64,000 nt of DNA, taken from positions 1 through 64,000 of IMG/VR virus record IMGVR_UViG_3300044635_001413; one strand, given 5' to 3'. Positions within the stretch are counted from its first letter, which is position 1. Every line of letters starts with the position of its first letter. Under the pieces are notes generated by a model, which had not been told where the DNA came from, did no database searches, and worked only from the letters and a program-made list of their open reading frames with translations. The translations under genes and the position numbers were made by a program. Source of the stretch: a virus. Below are positions 47,954 to 58,014 of this stretch, piece by piece.

Positions 47954-50900
47954 TGATTAGAAAGTTAAAAAAATATCAGCAAGGCGGATCGTTTAGAGAT
48001 CAATTATTTCCTGAGAATAAACCTGTTGTAGATCAAGGTAATTTTTCAAAAGTCAAATATACACCAGCTCAAAAAGCTGCAATGCAAAATGCAAATCTTG
48101 TTAGAAAAAATGAAGAAAAAAAGAAGTTACAAGATGAGATAGCTGCAAGACAATCTAAAGAAAAAGGAACGCCATATAAACTTCCAACAGGAGTAACTAA
48201 AAAATATAAAGATATGACTCTTAAAGAAAGAGCTTATGTTGATGCTCAATCTTTAAGAAATAAAGGTAGATGGAATGAAAACCAAGTTGAACAACCTTTT
48301 TTAAATACATTTAATCCTATTACCATGTTATATGATATGGCAGCGGGATTAGGTGAAGCTCCGTTAACATCTGATGTAAGTAATTCTTATATGCCTTATG
48401 TAACAGGTGTAGTTGCACCTTTAGCTGTTGGTGCATTCGCTGGAATAGGTGCTAAAACTACAGGTCAATTTGTTAATAACTTAGTAAACCCTTTAGCTGA
48501 CATAGTTAATGCAAAAAAAATTAAAGACTATCAAGAAGGATTTAAAAGAGTGTTACCTGAAAAACAATATTTGATAGGTGAATTTAGCGGAAATAAATTT
48601 AAGGAACTAAAAAAATTAGCTCTTTCTTTATCTCCAAATACAACACAGGCATTAGGAAAACTTGATGCTAATATTGCTAAGGAAATGTTAAATGATTACA
48701 GGTTTGGAGAATATTCTACAGTAAAAGATTTTAGAAGAACTGTTAAAAAAGCATTATTAGAATCAGAAAGATTAAAAAAAATAAACCCTAATGTAGACTT
48801 TTCAAGAGACTTAGGAATCCAAAGTTGGATGTTAAAAAAACCTGAGAATTTAAAAAATTTTGCAGATGCCCAATTAATGATGGATAAGTCTTTGAGTAGT
48901 CAAAAAAAGTTTTTAAATTACATTGAGGATGAATATAATAAAAAAATAAATTTAATTAATAATTATGATGTTTTTAAAAATATAGCCGAAGAATCTCCTC
49001 AATATACTGATCTAATATATGATCATTTAAAAAATCCTCAAGTACCTGATAATATTTTTTTAGATAATTTGGTAAAACAATCTAATACATTTATTAGAGC
49101 AGTAAAAAACCCTTTAAATAACAAAAATAAATTTTTTAATATTAGTGGAAGAAGTATAACTAAATCTGGTAAAAATACAATGGATGTAGAAGGGTTTCCT
49201 GTAAGTAACATTTACGGAGATTACAGATATAAAATAGAACCTGATGCTGAAAAAATGGCTGAAATAGCTTCTGCACCTTTAGAAGAAAAATGGTCTAAAA
49301 GATTTTTAGATAACTCTAATATTAGTAATGATAATATAAATCTAGAAGATGGGTGGTTAACTCAAAAAAGTGAAGACTATTCTAATTGGTTTAAAAAAAG
49401 AAGACAGAGAAATAATCAGGTAAAAAATGTACCAATGATTGTGGATCAGCCAATGAATATACCTCAAAAATATTTAAATTATCCTCAGCATAAAATATTT
49501 ACTAGTGATTTAAATGAACAAGTCTTAAAAGGATTTGATCTATCAGAACTTAACATCTCAAATAAAGATGCTTATAAATATCTACCTGGATTTACTAGAG
49601 GGTTTAAAAAAGGTGGAATTATTCAAGATGATAGAGGACAATGGGCTCATCCAGGACAAGTGACACAAATCGGTAGTCCTAATATTACAATGCGTGGTGT
49701 AAACTATCCAGTGTTAGGAGTCGGTGCAGATGGTCAAGAAATTATGATGCAACCTGGAGGTGATTATACATTTAACCAAGCTCCAGTTACAGAGTATCCT
49801 ATGATGCAAGGAGGAGGAGGGTTTATTTCTAATTTAAAAAAAGCATATGTAGATGCTTATAATAATTATAATAGTAGAACATTTCCTGCTGAAACATTAC
49901 CTCAAAGACAAAAAGCCTATCGTACAATTAATCCTTCTAGTTATCTTGATTTACGCAATTATGGAAGATGGGTTTCGGATAAACAAAGGGATGAATCTTA
50001 TGACCCCAGAAGTGAAGAAGCATTTAAATTTTATTTAGGTTTAAGTAAACCGGAAGATTTACAATATATAAGAAAATCTCAATATAGACCTACAATTAAC
50101 GCTACGGATAAATATTATTATGCAGTAGATCCTGAACTTGAACAAGATATATTTAATGCATATAAAGATAAAGTAAAATTAAATGAAACTTTACAAACAG
50201 ATGAATCAGAATTTGAAACAGCTTTAAGTGGAAAAGGAGCTGCTGGTTTATTAGGCAGATTTGGAGTAAGTAAAGGTCATGATGAAAATGGAGATTACTT
50301 ATCATATTATGATAGATATGATTTAAAAGATTTTGCTCAAAAAAGAACAAAAGGTGTACCTTATTCAATATATAATAGAATATATTATCCTAAAAAAGAA
50401 CAAGGAGGAGAAATGATTAATTATAAATCAGGTGGACAAATGATTAAACGTGCAGATGGTTCATATTCTAGACCAGGACTTTGGGATAATATTAGGAAAA
50501 ATGCTGGATCAGGTAAAAAACCTACAGCACAGATGTTAGAACAAGAACGTAAGATTAGAAATAAATATCAAGAAGGAGGTTCGACTAAACAAAATCCACC
50601 TAAAGAATATACTGATTATAAAGCTTTTAAAAAAGCTGAAAGATTATATAAAGACAGTTTAAATTTGTATAATAATAATTTAAATTATAAAAATAAATAT
50701 TTAGATTTTGTAAATAAAGCTGGATTTGATAAAACAAAAGTAGAAGAATGGCCTACAGATGGCTATGTGAATACAGAACAGCATCCTACAATAGGAGCTA
50801 TTAGCAACGGTGTTTTAAAAAATAGTGGGGGTGGTTTTAGAAGAGATAGCAAAGGTAATCCTATATATTTTAATTATTTTCCATTAAAAAATGGGAAAGA

Positions 50901-52359
50901 ATTAAAAGTTTATACAGATTCTTTTGTTGGCTCAATACTAAATAAAAGATATTATAACTATAAAAAACCAGTAGAACCAGTAGTATATAAACCACAATCG
51001 TCTGTCAATAAATCAAAACAATCAGTAAACGCAAATAGAACCGAAGTAATGAAGAAGCCGATAATACCAAATTTAAGCGAAGAATATCAGTATAAAAAAT
51101 GGAAAGAAAGATATGGTATAGAAGATGAGATACTGGACAGACTTCCTATGCTCCCATATTTAACAGAAGATTCTGATATCACAATGAATAGCGGTCAATT
51201 TAAGGTTCCTGCACCCGTAGTTCAGCAACCAAAAGGAAGACCTGTATATGGTCCTGGTAACACTATTATCGGATACAATAATAATATGCACTTTACTCCT
51301 GCGTTACAATATACAGGTGCACCAAATAACGCATCTAATTTGCAGGATAAAGCTTTACTTGAGAACCCTGACGCGTTGCGTCAATACGTTTCAAAATTGG
51401 ATAATTATAGATTTGATAAGGGAGGAGTATATAGTCAAGCATTAAACAATACAATTAATGGATTAAATCAATTATCTTATTTTTCTAAGAATTCTCCTGA
51501 CAACGCTATGAGAGATTATTATATGAATATGTCTAATTATGATTCTAATAATAAAGATTTATATTCAACTAATCAAGACTTATATGGTAATACTTATTTT
51601 GATGAGGGAGGTTCTTATGAAGAATTATCAAATGAATATAATGATCTTAGTGAATTACAAGCTATAGCTAGTATGGATGGAGACAATGAGTTATATGAAT
51701 ATCTTGCTCCTCAAATAAGTTCAGTACAAAAATCCCTAACGTCTTTAGAAGAGTTAGCTAAATATGATGTTATAAAAGAAGAATTACAACGTCAAATATT
51801 ACAACAACCTCAATTTCAAGAACCTTCTATTGAAGGTTATAATCCTCGTAGACCGTTTACTAGTAATTATGAATCTACTGATTCTGAACCTATGATGTTA
51901 GGAACAAAGATTTATCCTAATATGAAATTAAAAGGTTCACCTAGAAATGTAAAAGCTTATTTAACTCAGAAAGGGTTATCTAGAAATGCTATTGCAGGAA
52001 TAATGGGGAATATTGAACATGAAAGTTCATTTAATCCTGGAATTGGTGGGGATCAAGGAACTTCTTTTGGATTATTTCAACATCATGCTAAAAGAAAAGA
52101 TAACTTATTATCTTATCTAAAGAAAAGAAATTTAGATAAAACTAGTATTGAAGGTCAAATTGACTTTGCTTTATCAGAGTATCCTCAGTTAATACAAAAA
52201 TTAAATAAAGCTGTATCTCCTCAACAAGCTGCTGATATTTGGGTAAGAGAGTTTGAAAAACCAGCTAATGTAGAAAAACAATCTAAACTAAGACAACGCG
52301 CTGCTTTAAAATATATGAAACAAGGCGGAACATTACCTTTTTTAAAACAATATAAATAA
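47953..52359 (+). CDS. KGG-type cargo/ejection protein with C-terminal lysozyme domain (1468 aa)
   Basis: Starts MIRKLKKYQQGGSF. KGG or QGG signatures recur (YQQGG, FKKGGIIQDD, EQGGEMI, YKSGGQMI, YQEGGST, FDKGG, MKQGGT), each in a short basic-glycine context. Around residue 555 the segment RGQWAHPGQVTQI then MRGVNYPVLGVGADGQEIMM is familiar from crAss-like cargo proteins. The last ~140 residues form a phage tail-lysozyme-like domain: AIAGIMGNIEHESSF then GDQGTSFGLFQHH, with the Glu-His-Glu acidic site near residue 1355. It likely enters the cell and opens peptidoglycan. Confidence 0.75.
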   Translation: MIRKLKKYQQGGSFRDQLFPENKPVVDQGNFSKVKYTPAQKAAMQNANLVRKNEEKKKLQDEIAARQSKEKGTPYKLPTGVTKKYKDMTLKERAYVDAQSLRNKGRWNENQVEQPFLNTFNPITMLYDMAAGLGEAPLTSDVSNSYMPYVTGVVAPLAVGAFAGIGAKTTGQFVNNLVNPLADIVNAKKIKDYQEGFKRVLPEKQYLIGEFSGNKFKELKKLALSLSPNTTQALGKLDANIAKEMLNDYRFGEYSTVKDFRRTVKKALLESERLKKINPNVDFSRDLGIQSWMLKKPENLKNFADAQLMMDKSLSSQKKFLNYIEDEYNKKINLINNYDVFKNIAEESPQYTDLIYDHLKNPQVPDNIFLDNLVKQSNTFIRAVKNPLNNKNKFFNISGRSITKSGKNTMDVEGFPVSNIYGDYRYKIEPDAEKMAEIASAPLEEKWSKRFLDNSNISNDNINLEDGWLTQKSEDYSNWFKKRRQRNNQVKNVPMIVDQPMNIPQKYLNYPQHKIFTSDLNEQVLKGFDLSELNISNKDAYKYLPGFTRGFKKGGIIQDDRGQWAHPGQVTQIGSPNITMRGVNYPVLGVGADGQEIMMQPGGDYTFNQAPVTEYPMMQGGGGFISNLKKAYVDAYNNYNSRTFPAETLPQRQKAYRTINPSSYLDLRNYGRWVSDKQRDESYDPRSEEAFKFYLGLSKPEDLQYIRKSQYRPTINATDKYYYAVDPELEQDIFNAYKDKVKLNETLQTDESEFETALSGKGAAGLLGRFGVSKGHDENGDYLSYYDRYDLKDFAQKRTKGVPYSIYNRIYYPKKEQGGEMINYKSGGQMIKRADGSYSRPGLWDNIRKNAGSGKKPTAQMLEQERKIRNKYQEGGSTKQNPPKEYTDYKAFKKAERLYKDSLNLYNNNLNYKNKYLDFVNKAGFDKTKVEEWPTDGYVNTEQHPTIGAISNGVLKNSGGGFRRDSKGNPIYFNYFPLKNGKELKVYTDSFVGSILNKRYYNYKKPVEPVVYKPQSSVNKSKQSVNANRTEVMKKPIIPNLSEEYQYKKWKERYGIEDEILDRLPMLPYLTEDSDITMNSGQFKVPAPVVQQPKGRPVYGPGNTIIGYNNNMHFTPALQYTGAPNNASNLQDKALLENPDALRQYVSKLDNYRFDKGGVYSQALNNTINGLNQLSYFSKNSPDNAMRDYYMNMSNYDSNNKDLYSTNQDLYGNTYFDEGGSYEELSNEYNDLSELQAIASMDGDNELYEYLAPQISSVQKSLTSLEELAKYDVIKEELQRQILQQPQFQEPSIEGYNPRRPFTSNYESTDSEPMMLGTKIYPNMKLKGSPRNVKAYLTQKGLSRNAIAGIMGNIEHESSFNPGIGGDQGTSFGLFQHHAKRKDNLLSYLKKRNLDKTSIEGQIDFALSEYPQLIQKLNKAVSPQQAADIWVREFEKPANVEKQSKLRQRAALKYMKQGGTLPFLKQYK

Positions 52360-52368
52360 TAATATAAT

Positions 52369-53520
52369 ATGAGTATTTTTAATGGTCAAATCTCACCTAG
52401 AAGATTAGCAAAATGGCAACATAAAGAAAGAATGGCAATGTATAACAACCCAAACTTTAATCAATTTCCAAACGGAACTAATTATCCTTATTTTCCTCAA
52501 AAGGGAATAGGAGATGAACGTTTAGGAACTAATTATCCTTATTTTCCTCAAAAGCTTGATCCAAAAATACTTTCTTATATTGAGAATAATCCATATAAAA
52601 AGATAGATATGTCACAAGCAAAAGAAGTAAAAGGTAGTATATTAGATTTACTTCGAGAGTATAATGAAAATAGACAAAACCAAGGAAATGATTTTCCTCC
52701 ATTATACAATGTAGGGGGTGGGGTAGGTCCAGTTAATTGGAATAAATTAAATGATGTTATTTTAGATCAATCTATTAGTAGTGTAGCTTCAAGACCTACT
52801 TCAATGCCTACTTCCAAAGCTAATCAATCGTTTAACCAAGCATTTGCAGCTGCACGAGCAGCAGGAGAAGATACTTTTTCTTATAATGGAAAAATGTTTA
52901 ATACAAGATATAAAGGAGAAAAGGTATCTCAAGGGAGAAATAATAATGCTGAGATGGCTGATATAGCTACAGCAAGAATGAACAGTTTTAATCAAGGTCC
53001 TCCTATTAAGATTAAAGCTAAAAGAATAGATAATAATTTCATTCCAAGTTATAATAGAAATATGGGAAATCAGTTATCTCAAACAAGAGGTGATCAAACT
53101 AACTTAAATGATTTTCAAAGATTGGAGAATGCTTATAATTCTGGAAAGACATTTTTAGATTTAAAAGGGAAAGAAAAACAATTAGCTCCTTTAGCAGCAG
53201 CTGACGCTATATTGACTTACGCAGCTAAAAATATAGGTTTGCCAATAGCCAAAACTATATCAGGAGTAGGTTCTACATCAGATAAAATACAAAGTGGAAT
53301 CTCTGCAATTCCTTTTGCATCAGGAGTTGTAGCCAGACAATTAGCAAAACAAATCATGAAAAGAAGTACTGCTTATATGGGTCCAAGAATGTTAAGTCCT
53401 ATAGCAAAAACTCCAAATGCAACTAAAGCTCGATTAGCATCATGGTTTAGTCAGGCTAACCCTCAATTAGCTGAAGCAATTAAAAAATATGGAGTAGATC
53501 AATTAATAAACGGTTTATAA
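52369..53520 (+). CDS. Cargo-type hypothetical protein (383 aa)
   Basis: Starts MSIFNGQISPRRLAKWQHKE. The decapeptide GTNYPYFPQK occurs twice (residues ~36 and ~53), encoded by an exact 30-bp direct repeat. Residues ~265-320 are Ala/Ile-rich (AADAILTYAAKNIGLPIAKT, then ISAIPFASGVVARQLAKQIM) and might cross or insert into a membrane. It lies between two KGG cargo genes, so delivery with the genome is likely. No family recognised. Confidence 0.55.
   Translation: MSIFNGQISPRRLAKWQHKERMAMYNNPNFNQFPNGTNYPYFPQKGIGDERLGTNYPYFPQKLDPKILSYIENNPYKKIDMSQAKEVKGSILDLLREYNENRQNQGNDFPPLYNVGGGVGPVNWNKLNDVILDQSISSVASRPTSMPTSKANQSFNQAFAAARAAGEDTFSYNGKMFNTRYKGEKVSQGRNNNAEMADIATARMNSFNQGPPIKIKAKRIDNNFIPSYNRNMGNQLSQTRGDQTNLNDFQRLENAYNSGKTFLDLKGKEKQLAPLAAADAILTYAAKNIGLPIAKTISGVGSTSDKIQSGISAIPFASGVVARQLAKQIMKRSTAYMGPRMLSPIAKTPNATKARLASWFSQANPQLAEAIKKYGVDQLINGL
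52474..52554 (+). repeat. Exact 30-bp direct repeat within a cargo gene
   Basis: The 30 bp at 52474-52503 are repeated at 52525-52554, both encoding GTNYPYFPQK in frame, separated by 21 bp. A recent local duplication. Confidence 0.85.
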
Positions 53521-55184
53521 TGATAAATACAGCACCTAATAGTCCATTTAAAGGATATTATCCTAATGTTAATCCTTTTGGAGTATCTCCTAGATACAAT
53601 CCAAGTTCTATGGATTTAATGTATAAACAAATGTCATCAGAGGGAATTAATACAACTATTAAGCCTATTGATAAAGATAAAGCAAATATTGAAGCTGAAA
53701 AAGATGAGGTTTTATTAACATTTAAACCTACAGGATTAGCTTTACATAACATTAAAGGGAAATTACATAGTAAAGGAGGAACTCCTTTAAATGTACCAGA
53801 TGGATCATTTATTTTTTCAAACGATAAAGATATGTCTTTATCAAAAGAAGAAATTGAAACATTTAAATTAGGGTCGTATCAAAAAGGTGGATTAATTAAA
53901 AATACTCCAGCATCTGTTTTAAAAAGAGCAGTTGATTTAAAACATAATAATAGAATGATAGATACTCTGGAGAATAGTAAAAACTCTGCTGAAAAAACAA
54001 CAGCTATGAAAATGTTAGAAAAATATCAAAAAACAATTGGAAATATAGCTGCTTTACAAGAGATTCGTAAAGATGTAGAAATTCCTCCATTTGCAACATT
54101 AATAACTGATAGTCCTGAAGTAAGATTACAAAAAGATAATCAACAACAATTTTCTAAAGGTGGATTTTATTTTAAAGATGGAGGATCGTCCTTTAGTAAA
54201 AACAATTTATTAAATTGGATGATGCAAGGTAAATTACAAGGAATAGACCAAACAGCCACGTATAGTCCATATGGTAAAACAAATCAAACTGCTCCGACAT
54301 GGTTTGCTCCTATGGTTGCTCCTGAAGAACTAGAAGAATTACAGCAGGCTCAAACTCCAACTCCGACATGGTTTGCCCCTATGAGTGCTCCAAAAGAAGA
54401 ACCTTTTTCTCCTTTAGGTAAATATGACCCTCGTAAAAATGAAGTTACTGACGAAGATATTCCTCAAGATGATTTATCATGGATAAAACCTTATACTTGG
54501 ACTCCCAGATTAATGTCAATGATGGGAAATTTAGCTCAATCTCCTAGATCATTATATCCTTCTCTAGCTTTACAGACTCCTTATAGGGTTAGAAATCAAG
54601 AGATTGATGCGCAACCAGGTATTAATGCTGCGTTAGCTTCTGCGTATAGTTCTAAAAAAGCTCTCCAGCAATATGGTGTACCTAATCAGCAAAATTATCA
54701 AATGATTGATACTCAAGCAAATAAATCTGCTCAAGATTATGCAAGAAGTATTGCTCAAGCTAATGCCCAGAATGCTACAAATGTCAATAATCAGAATGCT
54801 CAAATTAGCAATCAAGCTATTAATACTAACAATCAACAGAGAGCTATTTATGGAGATAAGCTAAATGAGTTATATCAGAATGTTACTGATACTCGTAATG
54901 CTATTCATTCTACTAATTTAAATGTCTTAGGGGAAGGTATTATGGAGAATCAGAATTATGATTTTAATATGGATTTATTAAAAAAGTATCAACCTTATAA
55001 TGTTCAGTCTAAAATGACTCAAAAAACATTAGAAGATTTAAAAAATGAGTTTAATAGAGTGACTGCTGGTATAACTGATCAACAATTAAAGTATTATATT
55101 GCCAAATCTTTATTTGGACCATATATGAAGCAACCTATTGATAATATGAATCAGATAGCTGCTATGCGTCAATTATTTCAATAA
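53520..55184 (+). CDS. KGG-type cargo protein (554 aa)
   Basis: Residues ~55-135 read EAEKDEVLLTF, then LHNIKGKLHSKGGTPLNVPD and SFIFSNDKDMSLSKEEIETF, a block I associate with conserved crAss-like virion cargo, followed by KGG signatures (YQKGGLIKNTPAS, FSKGGFYF). A direct repeat APTWFAPM/TPTWFAPM lies near residues 260-285. Residues ~380-460 are Gln/Asn/Ala-rich and helical. The 1-nt overlap with the previous gene (TAATG) places it in the same unit. Probably packaged in the capsid or tail and ejected. Confidence 0.65.
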   Translation: MINTAPNSPFKGYYPNVNPFGVSPRYNPSSMDLMYKQMSSEGINTTIKPIDKDKANIEAEKDEVLLTFKPTGLALHNIKGKLHSKGGTPLNVPDGSFIFSNDKDMSLSKEEIETFKLGSYQKGGLIKNTPASVLKRAVDLKHNNRMIDTLENSKNSAEKTTAMKMLEKYQKTIGNIAALQEIRKDVEIPPFATLITDSPEVRLQKDNQQQFSKGGFYFKDGGSSFSKNNLLNWMMQGKLQGIDQTATYSPYGKTNQTAPTWFAPMVAPEELEELQQAQTPTPTWFAPMSAPKEEPFSPLGKYDPRKNEVTDEDIPQDDLSWIKPYTWTPRLMSMMGNLAQSPRSLYPSLALQTPYRVRNQEIDAQPGINAALASAYSSKKALQQYGVPNQQNYQMIDTQANKSAQDYARSIAQANAQNATNVNNQNAQISNQAINTNNQQRAIYGDKLNELYQNVTDTRNAIHSTNLNVLGEGIMENQNYDFNMDLLKKYQPYNVQSKMTQKTLEDLKNEFNRVTAGITDQQLKYYIAKSLFGPYMKQPIDNMNQIAAMRQLFQ

Positions 55185-55236
55185 CATATAAAATTATTAT
55201 TTAAATCAATAATTTTAATTTAATTTTGTAAAAATT

Positions 55237-58014
55237 ATGTCTACATATACAAGACCAGATAAATTTATTCCTATTAATATATCAAGTTCTCCTGAGAACT
55301 ATTTAAACTATGTTCAAAAAAGACTAGATTTAAGTGCTCAAGGGCAAGCTATGGTCAATATGCAATATAAGCAAATATTAGACTTAGACTTAACACATGA
55401 TGCTAATAAAGAGAAGTTAAATGGTTTTTTAAGATCGGTCTCTGAAAAAATAAATAAATATGCAGGTTCTGATTTATCTAATTTTGATAATGTTAAACAA
55501 GCTATATCTGTTTTTGATCCTTTAACTAAAGATAAACAATATGAATCTATTCTTTATGATAATAAGTTTACTAAACATTATCGAGATCAATTTAATTTAG
55601 TAGAAGAGTATAAACAAAAAGCTGATAAAAAAGGTGTAATTGGTGCAGGTTATGGAGTTCATAATTATAATGTATTAATGAACTCTTATAATAAGTTTAG
55701 AAATTCTAAGAATCCTTCAGATTATTCTAATTGGGGAAGTTTAGATACATATCAACCATATTATGATGATAAAGCTGAAGTTCAGAAATTAACTGAAAGT
55801 TTTTTAAAATTACCTGACGATTATGAAATAGAAACGTTAGGTGAAAACGGAATGACTACAAAAGTTAAATTCAAAGGAAAAACTGCTGCTGATATTCAAC
55901 AATATTTAAATGTAATGTTATCTGATAAAGCTAGAAATCAAATGGCTATTGAAGGTAGATCTTATTCTTATCAAATAGATGATGCTACATTTGAAAAAAC
56001 AATGAAAGATTCTTTAAATAAGAATATTAAGAATATAGATAAAGATATATATGATTTAAAAGTATCAGGTTCTTATAATGGAAAAAAACTAACAAAAGAT
56101 GAAATAAGTCAAATTAAAAATGAACTTGAGTCTCAAAAAGAATCAGCATCTAATAAACTTAATGATTTTAATGATAATATTAAAAGACAAGAAATATTAG
56201 CAGATAAAGAAAACATATATGCTAATTATTATACTAATGAGAAAATAGCTAATTTATCATCTGCATTAGATAATAAAAGAATGGATCAAACTCTTGGAAC
56301 TAATCAAGCGTATGTATCTATGTTAAATAGACAACAAGGTTGGCAAGAGTTTATGTTAGAATTAGAAGCTAAACGTGAATCTGATGCTAAAAAATTAGAA
56401 TTTGATTATCGTAAAGAAGGTTTAGATCCTAAAACAGGAAAACCTATATTAGGATCTCCTTCAAATGAAACAGCTGTTCCAACACCTATTACAGGAACTG
56501 TAGAAGAGGTTGTAAAAAATAATGAAGCGTTTGAAAAAGAGATAAATGATAATATGTCTAAAGTAGCTATTCAAGTTATTGATAATGCTTACGATGCTTT
56601 AGGTTTAGATAAAAATGAATCATTTTTTAATAGAACTCAAAATAATGTAAAGGCTTTACAATATGTTAAGCAAATTTCTGATGAATTAATTTCTAATTCT
56701 GGTAGAATTAAAACTTTAATGAGTAAACCTGAATCTGAATTAACTGCAAAAGAAAAAGCGGATAAAAACATTGTACTTAAATTAAAAGAAAATGAAGCGG
56801 ATGTTGCTATAGCTAATAGTTATTATGATAAAAAAAATAAATTAGTTGATAAAACTCGAGCTGAAATTAAAAAAACTTTTGCAGATGCTGGAATCAAATC
56901 TGTACAGGATTTAGAAGGTAATTTGGTATTACAGGCATATAGTGATTACCCTACTTTAGATAATTTAATAGATGCTATGATTAAAAATCCTGAATTAGCT
57001 CAACAAGTTAATCAGAGTTTAAATCGCACAGATGTATTTTCAGTAGGATCACAAGGTTTAAAAATAGCAGGTAAATCAACAGGAAATCCTATTATTGATT
57101 TTATTTCTGGAAATAGTGCAAAAATAATAGATGATGTGCTTAAACAGAATTCAGGCAATGTTTCAGCACCTGTAGAAGAGTTACATAAAAATATAGGTCA
57201 ATCTTTTGCAACTTCTGGTATGCATAAAGTTATGAATAGACCTATAGCTACACAAACAAATATTGATAAAACTTTAAATTCTCAATTTAATAATTTTATT
57301 AACAATACGATTGTAGCTAAATATGGAGACATATTAAAAGAAAAAGGTATAGAGCCGTCAATGATTAATTCTATTGAAACTCATGATGGATATTATTTAA
57401 TAAAAGGTTCTACATCTCAAATAGATGAAGAAACTGGTAAAATAATTAAAAAAGGTGAAACATTTGAAGAAAAACTAACTAGTCCTGATTTAACTGTTAC
57501 TTCAGCTATAGAAAGAAAATATGCTCAAGCTTTAGGAATGTCTGAAAATGGGAGTCTTAATATGAATTATACCTCAGATTTAAGTTCATATCCTTATAGA
57601 GTTAGAACTACATCTGGGACACCTTATCAGATGTACTCATCTCAAACTCAACCTTTAACTTTAGAGTTAGAGATTAATGGTAAAGTTGTTCAACTTCCTG
57701 CTACATTTAATACAGTAGGTGCTGCTAAACAACAAATGGAGGAAACTATAAATGCTTTAGAAACAGAAGTTACAAATGAAGTATTTAAAGAAGAATATCA
57801 AAAAGCTTTAAAAGAAAGTGGAGATACACAAGAAGCAAAACAGATAGCTTTAAAGAAATTAAATGAGATGTCTAAATCAGAACTTCCTTTAAAAATTAAA
57901 GAAAGAATAGAAAAAATGTATCAAACAGGTACTATCTTTGATGTCTTTGGATTACAAAATCCTCAATTAACTCGTACTCAACAACAACTACAAGATTTAA
58001 TCAATGGTAACTAA
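55237..58014 (+). CDS. Large helical cargo/ejection protein (925 aa)
   Basis: Starts MSTYTRPDKFIPINISSSPE. Long charged helices dominate (SQIKNELESQKESASNKL, then FNDNIKRQEILADKEN; later NTVGAAKQQMEETINALE), with few hydrophobic stretches, resembling internal core or ejection proteins. A TAATTTTG element about 20 nt upstream may be a promoter. The end of the gene overlaps the giant downstream ORF by 11 nt. A role in genome ejection is inferred from its place between cargo genes. Confidence 0.6.
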   Translation: MSTYTRPDKFIPINISSSPENYLNYVQKRLDLSAQGQAMVNMQYKQILDLDLTHDANKEKLNGFLRSVSEKINKYAGSDLSNFDNVKQAISVFDPLTKDKQYESILYDNKFTKHYRDQFNLVEEYKQKADKKGVIGAGYGVHNYNVLMNSYNKFRNSKNPSDYSNWGSLDTYQPYYDDKAEVQKLTESFLKLPDDYEIETLGENGMTTKVKFKGKTAADIQQYLNVMLSDKARNQMAIEGRSYSYQIDDATFEKTMKDSLNKNIKNIDKDIYDLKVSGSYNGKKLTKDEISQIKNELESQKESASNKLNDFNDNIKRQEILADKENIYANYYTNEKIANLSSALDNKRMDQTLGTNQAYVSMLNRQQGWQEFMLELEAKRESDAKKLEFDYRKEGLDPKTGKPILGSPSNETAVPTPITGTVEEVVKNNEAFEKEINDNMSKVAIQVIDNAYDALGLDKNESFFNRTQNNVKALQYVKQISDELISNSGRIKTLMSKPESELTAKEKADKNIVLKLKENEADVAIANSYYDKKNKLVDKTRAEIKKTFADAGIKSVQDLEGNLVLQAYSDYPTLDNLIDAMIKNPELAQQVNQSLNRTDVFSVGSQGLKIAGKSTGNPIIDFISGNSAKIIDDVLKQNSGNVSAPVEELHKNIGQSFATSGMHKVMNRPIATQTNIDKTLNSQFNNFINNTIVAKYGDILKEKGIEPSMINSIETHDGYYLIKGSTSQIDEETGKIIKKGETFEEKLTSPDLTVTSAIERKYAQALGMSENGSLNMNYTSDLSSYPYRVRTTSGTPYQMYSSQTQPLTLELEINGKVVQLPATFNTVGAAKQQMEETINALETEVTNEVFKEEYQKALKESGDTQEAKQIALKKLNEMSKSELPLKIKERIEKMYQTGTIFDVFGLQNPQLTRTQQQLQDLINGN

